From Synaphobranchus kaupii (taxonomy: Eukaryota > Chordata > Actinopteri > Anguilliformes > Synaphobranchidae): a stretch of 64,000 bases of DNA. The first letter of the stretch is position 1. The number at the start of each line of letters is the position of its first letter. The notes below the pieces were generated by a model. The model was not told the DNA's origin and ran no database searches. It saw nothing but the letters and a program-made list of their open reading frames with translations. The DNA lies in the NCBI GenBank assembly GCA_029718625.1, contig CM056376.1, forward strand, positions 91,145,675-91,209,674, given 5' to 3'. Below are positions 12,442 to 64,000 of the stretch, in pieces. The translations under genes were made by a program, and so were the position numbers.

Positions 12442-13194
12442 GCCTTAGCAGTATAAAAGAGCACCCGCGGACGCAAACGTGGCGGGTGGTCTTGAGTAGG
12501 GGAAGCCGGGGCATATAGTGCAGCGCATACACTACTTCTGCCACACAAACCAATTGATATAGCGTCCGCGCTCACCGATTGGGAAAGTCTTACTGCGGTG
12601 CAGTCGCAGCCAGTACAGACTTAGAATCAATCACCGGAGCCATAGCTCGTAGATTGTAAGAAACAAAATCTCACTGGGGTACACCAGTGAAAATACAGAA
12701 GGATACAAACCTGTACTTGCTGTATACAAACCTGTTCACCGCGTGAATATGTTACGCTTGAGTGAACCAAATAAACGCGGTAGCACCATGTGCCTAACCG
12801 CACCCAATATATATGCTAAACGGAAACAACCACAGCTTTTAGCATTAGCAGTATAACCAAGAAAACGATATAAGTCTTAAAATAGCCAAGCTATTAGCGG
12901 ATATCGCATGCAAGCGCTTATCCCCGCCTTTGGAGGACGATAAGAATCGTAGCCCTAACCGAAGTCACAAAGAGTATCGGGATTCGCACAAGATACAAAG
13001 TCTCATGGCTCTACTCTGCATCGGCGAGAAAACGAAGAGGATTTCCGCATTGACGCGTCTCCCTTTATAGAGAGGAATTACGTCACTACATGGGGGTCAT
13101 GTCCATGACAAAGTTGACATAAAAGTCTGGATGCATCAGACGCCTGGAAGGTCCACCCGTGGTTGACGACCCTAAGGAGGAACGAAATAGAACA

Positions 13195-14105
13195 GGATGT
13201 TTGGTTTTATAGTGAACCTCTCTGTTGGACATTTCCACAAAATGCCTTTATGTCACTATAGCAGGGTTAGGTTTACATATGTGACCATTTCCAGCTCAGC
13301 GTGAGGGTACCGAAGTGAAATTGCTGATCTGAATACAGCAGCCTTTGGAGGCAGCAGGTGGCAGGGCCCAGTTTCTCCTGTGCGTGCGACCGTACATCTC
13401 TATATCCGCTGCCTGTCTCTCTGGAGAATGCGCTGCAGCTGATGGCGGTGTTTTCCATTTTGGTGAGAGCTGTTCTGGGGCCTCATATTTGTCCATTCAA
13501 AGCAACCTCGCATTTACAGCGGCTTCTCATTCATCACATTGTCATTATTAGTCTTATATTAAACAGATTCATGGTGGAAATGGGAGGGGGCAGGCTTTTT
13601 TGAGGCGTCTGAACAAAGATATCGCACGGCTATCACGTACAGAGACAGAGGCTATTACCTTTGTACAGTACCTTTGGTTGTCCTTCAAATTCACATTCAA
13701 ATTATACTGAGTATGACTTGTAAATCAATGTATTTAAATCAAAGTATTTTTTATATAGATAATGAGAAGGAACAGTATCAACACACAGATAATTACTGTA
13801 GTGGTGTATAACTCACTGTTTTAAAATACAAACAAGTCCCTGAAATAAAGTTCTTTGTGACAGTTTACTTTCCTTGTCAGGGTTATACCCTCCAAAAACA
13901 CTGGCTTAGTTCACAAATGTACAGCGTAATGTAGCATATAAGCTCTGGTTTTCTGGGAGGGATCCAGGGAGAAACCCCCCATAAAGCTGTTTTGTTACAG
14001 GTTACTGGAAAAGCTCATTGTTGAGTGAGCTTGTATTGTTCGCTGCCTCAGTTGTGGCACAAAAGGAGACTAATTCCCCACCTGTTTTTGTTCTTTATGT
14101 TTCAG
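13195..14105. other. Non-coding, before exon 2
   Basis: Several short open frames overlap on both strands at 13273-13603 but show no recognisable domain. No ATG-started signal-peptide exon with a phase-1 donor was found. Confidence 0.4.
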
Positions 14106-62639
<48,534 letters not shown>

Positions 62640-62924
62640 GTGGGTAGCTATGCTGTAACCACAGACTTCATAGGTACCTATTATTTATTGCTCATGTGGC
62701 TGTGCTCTGCTCTTAGACCTGCTAGACAGCTGTCTTGAAAATGTGCTGTTGCTGGAAAGTTGGTTGCAATAATGCTTCAGTTGGGTAGCTGTGGTGTAAC
62801 ATTTCTTTCGGTGGGTTGCTATGTTGTAACCTTTCTGTTGGTGAGTAGCTGTTTTGTAATCATACTCTTTGTAAATAGCCATTATGTAAGTACACCCACT
62901 GGGTAGATGTATGTGTGTGTGTAT

Positions 62925-63860
62925 ATATACAGTGCCCTTCACTATTATTGGCACCCCTGGTAAAGATGAGTAAAAAGGGTTATGAAAAATTCACTGTTTG
63001 ATTAATAAGTTTAATGTCACACTGAACAAATTAGAAAAATCCAACCTTTAATTGAAGTAAATATATGAGAAAATTTTATTATGAGAAAAAAAATCATCAA
63101 GAAATAATTATTTTTAACAAAACTATGTGTGGCACAATTATTGGCACCCCTGCATTTATATATAGAATAAAGTAATAATTTTTAATATTTGGTTGCATAT
63201 CCTTTGCATTCCATGACTTCCTGATGTCTGTGACCCAACAACATCAAAAGACTCTTGATATCTTATTTTCTGGTACTCTTACAAGCGATACTATAACGTC
63301 TCTGCATTTGAATGGATCTCTATGGGAACTGGGGGGTGGATCTAGATTTAGCTGTAAATTACACTGGAACAGTATGGAACACATGGTTGGCTAAATAGTC
63401 ATCAAGGGTCTGACATATCAAACAAGCCTTAAACCATCACTCTGCTGCCAGACATACAGTATATATGGATGGATAACTTGAAGGGTTTCTTCTCCTGACT
63501 TATTTTTCCATAGAGTTCAATTGGAACATTTGTCAGGAGAAACAACCCTTAAAGCGATCCATCCATATCTACTGCATATCTGGCAGCAGAGTGATGGTTT
63601 GAGGCTCGTTTGATACCTCAGACCCTTGATGACTTACAGCCATTTTACCAACCATGTATTCCATACTGTTCCAGCATAATTTACAGCTAAATCTAGTCCC
63701 ACCCCCCAATTCCCATAGAGATCCATTCAAATGCAGAGATGTTATAGTATCGCTTGTAAGAGTACCAAAAAATAGGATATCAAGAGTCTTTTGATGTTGT
63801 TGGGTCACAGACATCAGGAGGTTATGGCATGCAAAGGATATGCGACCAAATATTAAAAAT
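62925..63860. mobile_element. Foldback-type dispersed repeat, copy 2 (long inverted arms)
   Basis: The left arm from about 63207 (ttccatgacttcctgatgtctgtgacccaacaacatcaaaagactcttgatatc...) returns inverted up to about 63825 (...gatatcaagagtcttttgatgttgttgggtcacagacatcaggaggttatgg). Arms are about 250 bp and pair around 63510. The 5' part carries acagtgcccttcactattattggcacccc and an inverted atTATTGGCACCCC-type motif, a known style of fish element end. Confidence 0.8.
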
Positions 63861-63865
63861 GTAAA

Positions 63866-64000
63866 GGCACAGTCAACTTAGTGTATGTAAACTTCTGACC
63901 CACTGGGATTGTGATATAGTGAATTAAAAGTGAAATAATCTGTCTGTAAACAATTGTTGGAAAAATTACTTGTGTCATGCACAAAGTAGATGTCCTAACT
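63866..64000. mobile_element. Tc1 element terminal repeat of the Sleeping Beauty type, cut by the window end
   Basis: The stretch cacagtcaacttagtgtatgtaaacttctgacccactgggattgtgatatagtgaatt through gcacaaagtagatgtcctaact matches, from memory, the inner part of the inverted/direct repeat of salmonid-type Tc1 elements (the family from which Sleeping Beauty was rebuilt). The transposase, if present, is not seen. Confidence 0.8.

Larger units (their letters stand above)
7690..13194 (-). mobile_element. Degenerate DIRS-type (tyrosine recombinase) retrotransposon, split by a LINE
   Basis: The right end (13060-13194) is an inverted copy of the left end (7727-7860): both carry gtcaaccacg.gtggaccttccagg...gatgcatc.agac.ctt, then catggacatgac and gtgacgt.attcctc. 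Between them, on the minus strand, lie a gag-like start (about 12441), reverse transcriptase (11703-12281), RNase H (9013-9809) and tyrosine recombinase (about 8150-9076), the DIRS order. All parts contain stops or frameshifts, most of gag and the RT N-terminus are deleted, and a LINE is inserted at about 9811-11697. It cannot move on its own. Confidence 0.8.

Noticed and set aside
14018..14105. Open frame upstream of exon 2 with a hydrophobic start, looking like a signal peptide exon
   Set aside because: No ATG in the frame, and a good acceptor (ttcag) sits at 14105; it is intron read-through.

Overview
The window is vertebrate nuclear DNA, almost certainly from a teleost fish. Short exons with GT...AG borders lie in long introns, (TG)n, (CA)n and (GA)n microsatellites are frequent, and the mobile elements are typical of fish (DIRS, Ty3/gypsy chromovirus, L2/CR1-like LINE, Tc1 including a Sleeping Beauty-type end, hAT MITEs, tRNA-derived SINEs). 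There is no operon, ribosome binding site or other prokaryotic feature.

One host gene runs on the + strand from 14106 to beyond 62639: a receptor-type protein tyrosine phosphatase zeta (ptprz1; teleosts often carry a and b copies and I cannot tell which this is). I reconstructed 25 exons, and the phases agree at every junction. Exons 2-8 encode an extracellular carbonic-anhydrase-like domain that lacks two of the three zinc histidines. Exons 9-10 encode a fibronectin III domain. Exon 11 and the 2.2-kb exon 12 encode a Ser/Pro/Thr-rich spacer with Ser-Gly chondroitin-sulfate-type sites and an acidic tract. Exon 13 encodes the membrane segment, exons 14-15 and a 21-base mini-exon the juxtamembrane part, exons 16-22 the active phosphatase domain D1 with [10 protein letters not shown], and exons 23-25 the start of D2. 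Exon 1 (signal peptide) and the rest of D2 were not found; the 3' part lies beyond the window.

The first 14.1 kb (upstream flank or intron 1) carries a TIR element (4688-5188) and a decayed DIRS element on the minus strand (about 7690-13194) split by a 5'-truncated LINE. Intron 2 (14175-28661) carries SINE copies, a 40-bp minisatellite, a 5'-truncated Ty3/gypsy chromovirus with its 3' LTR (23262-27494) and Tc1 remnants. Intron 3 holds a foldback hAT-like MITE and an 870-bp minisatellite of 10- and 20-bp units. Later introns hold a complete hAT MITE with an 8-bp target duplication, several foldback elements, a tandem repeat block (59.6-62.0 kb) and, at the window end, a Sleeping Beauty-type terminal repeat.

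Points most worth checking: the conserved 7-residue mini-exon in the juxtamembrane region, a reading-frame break inside exon 12 (1-base indel or 70-base intron), a duplicated exon end with a second splice donor after exon 21, and inverted repeats in introns and inside the gypsy integrase gene. I found no clearly new biological system; the new-looking material is structural (repeats, splice-site context, nested elements).
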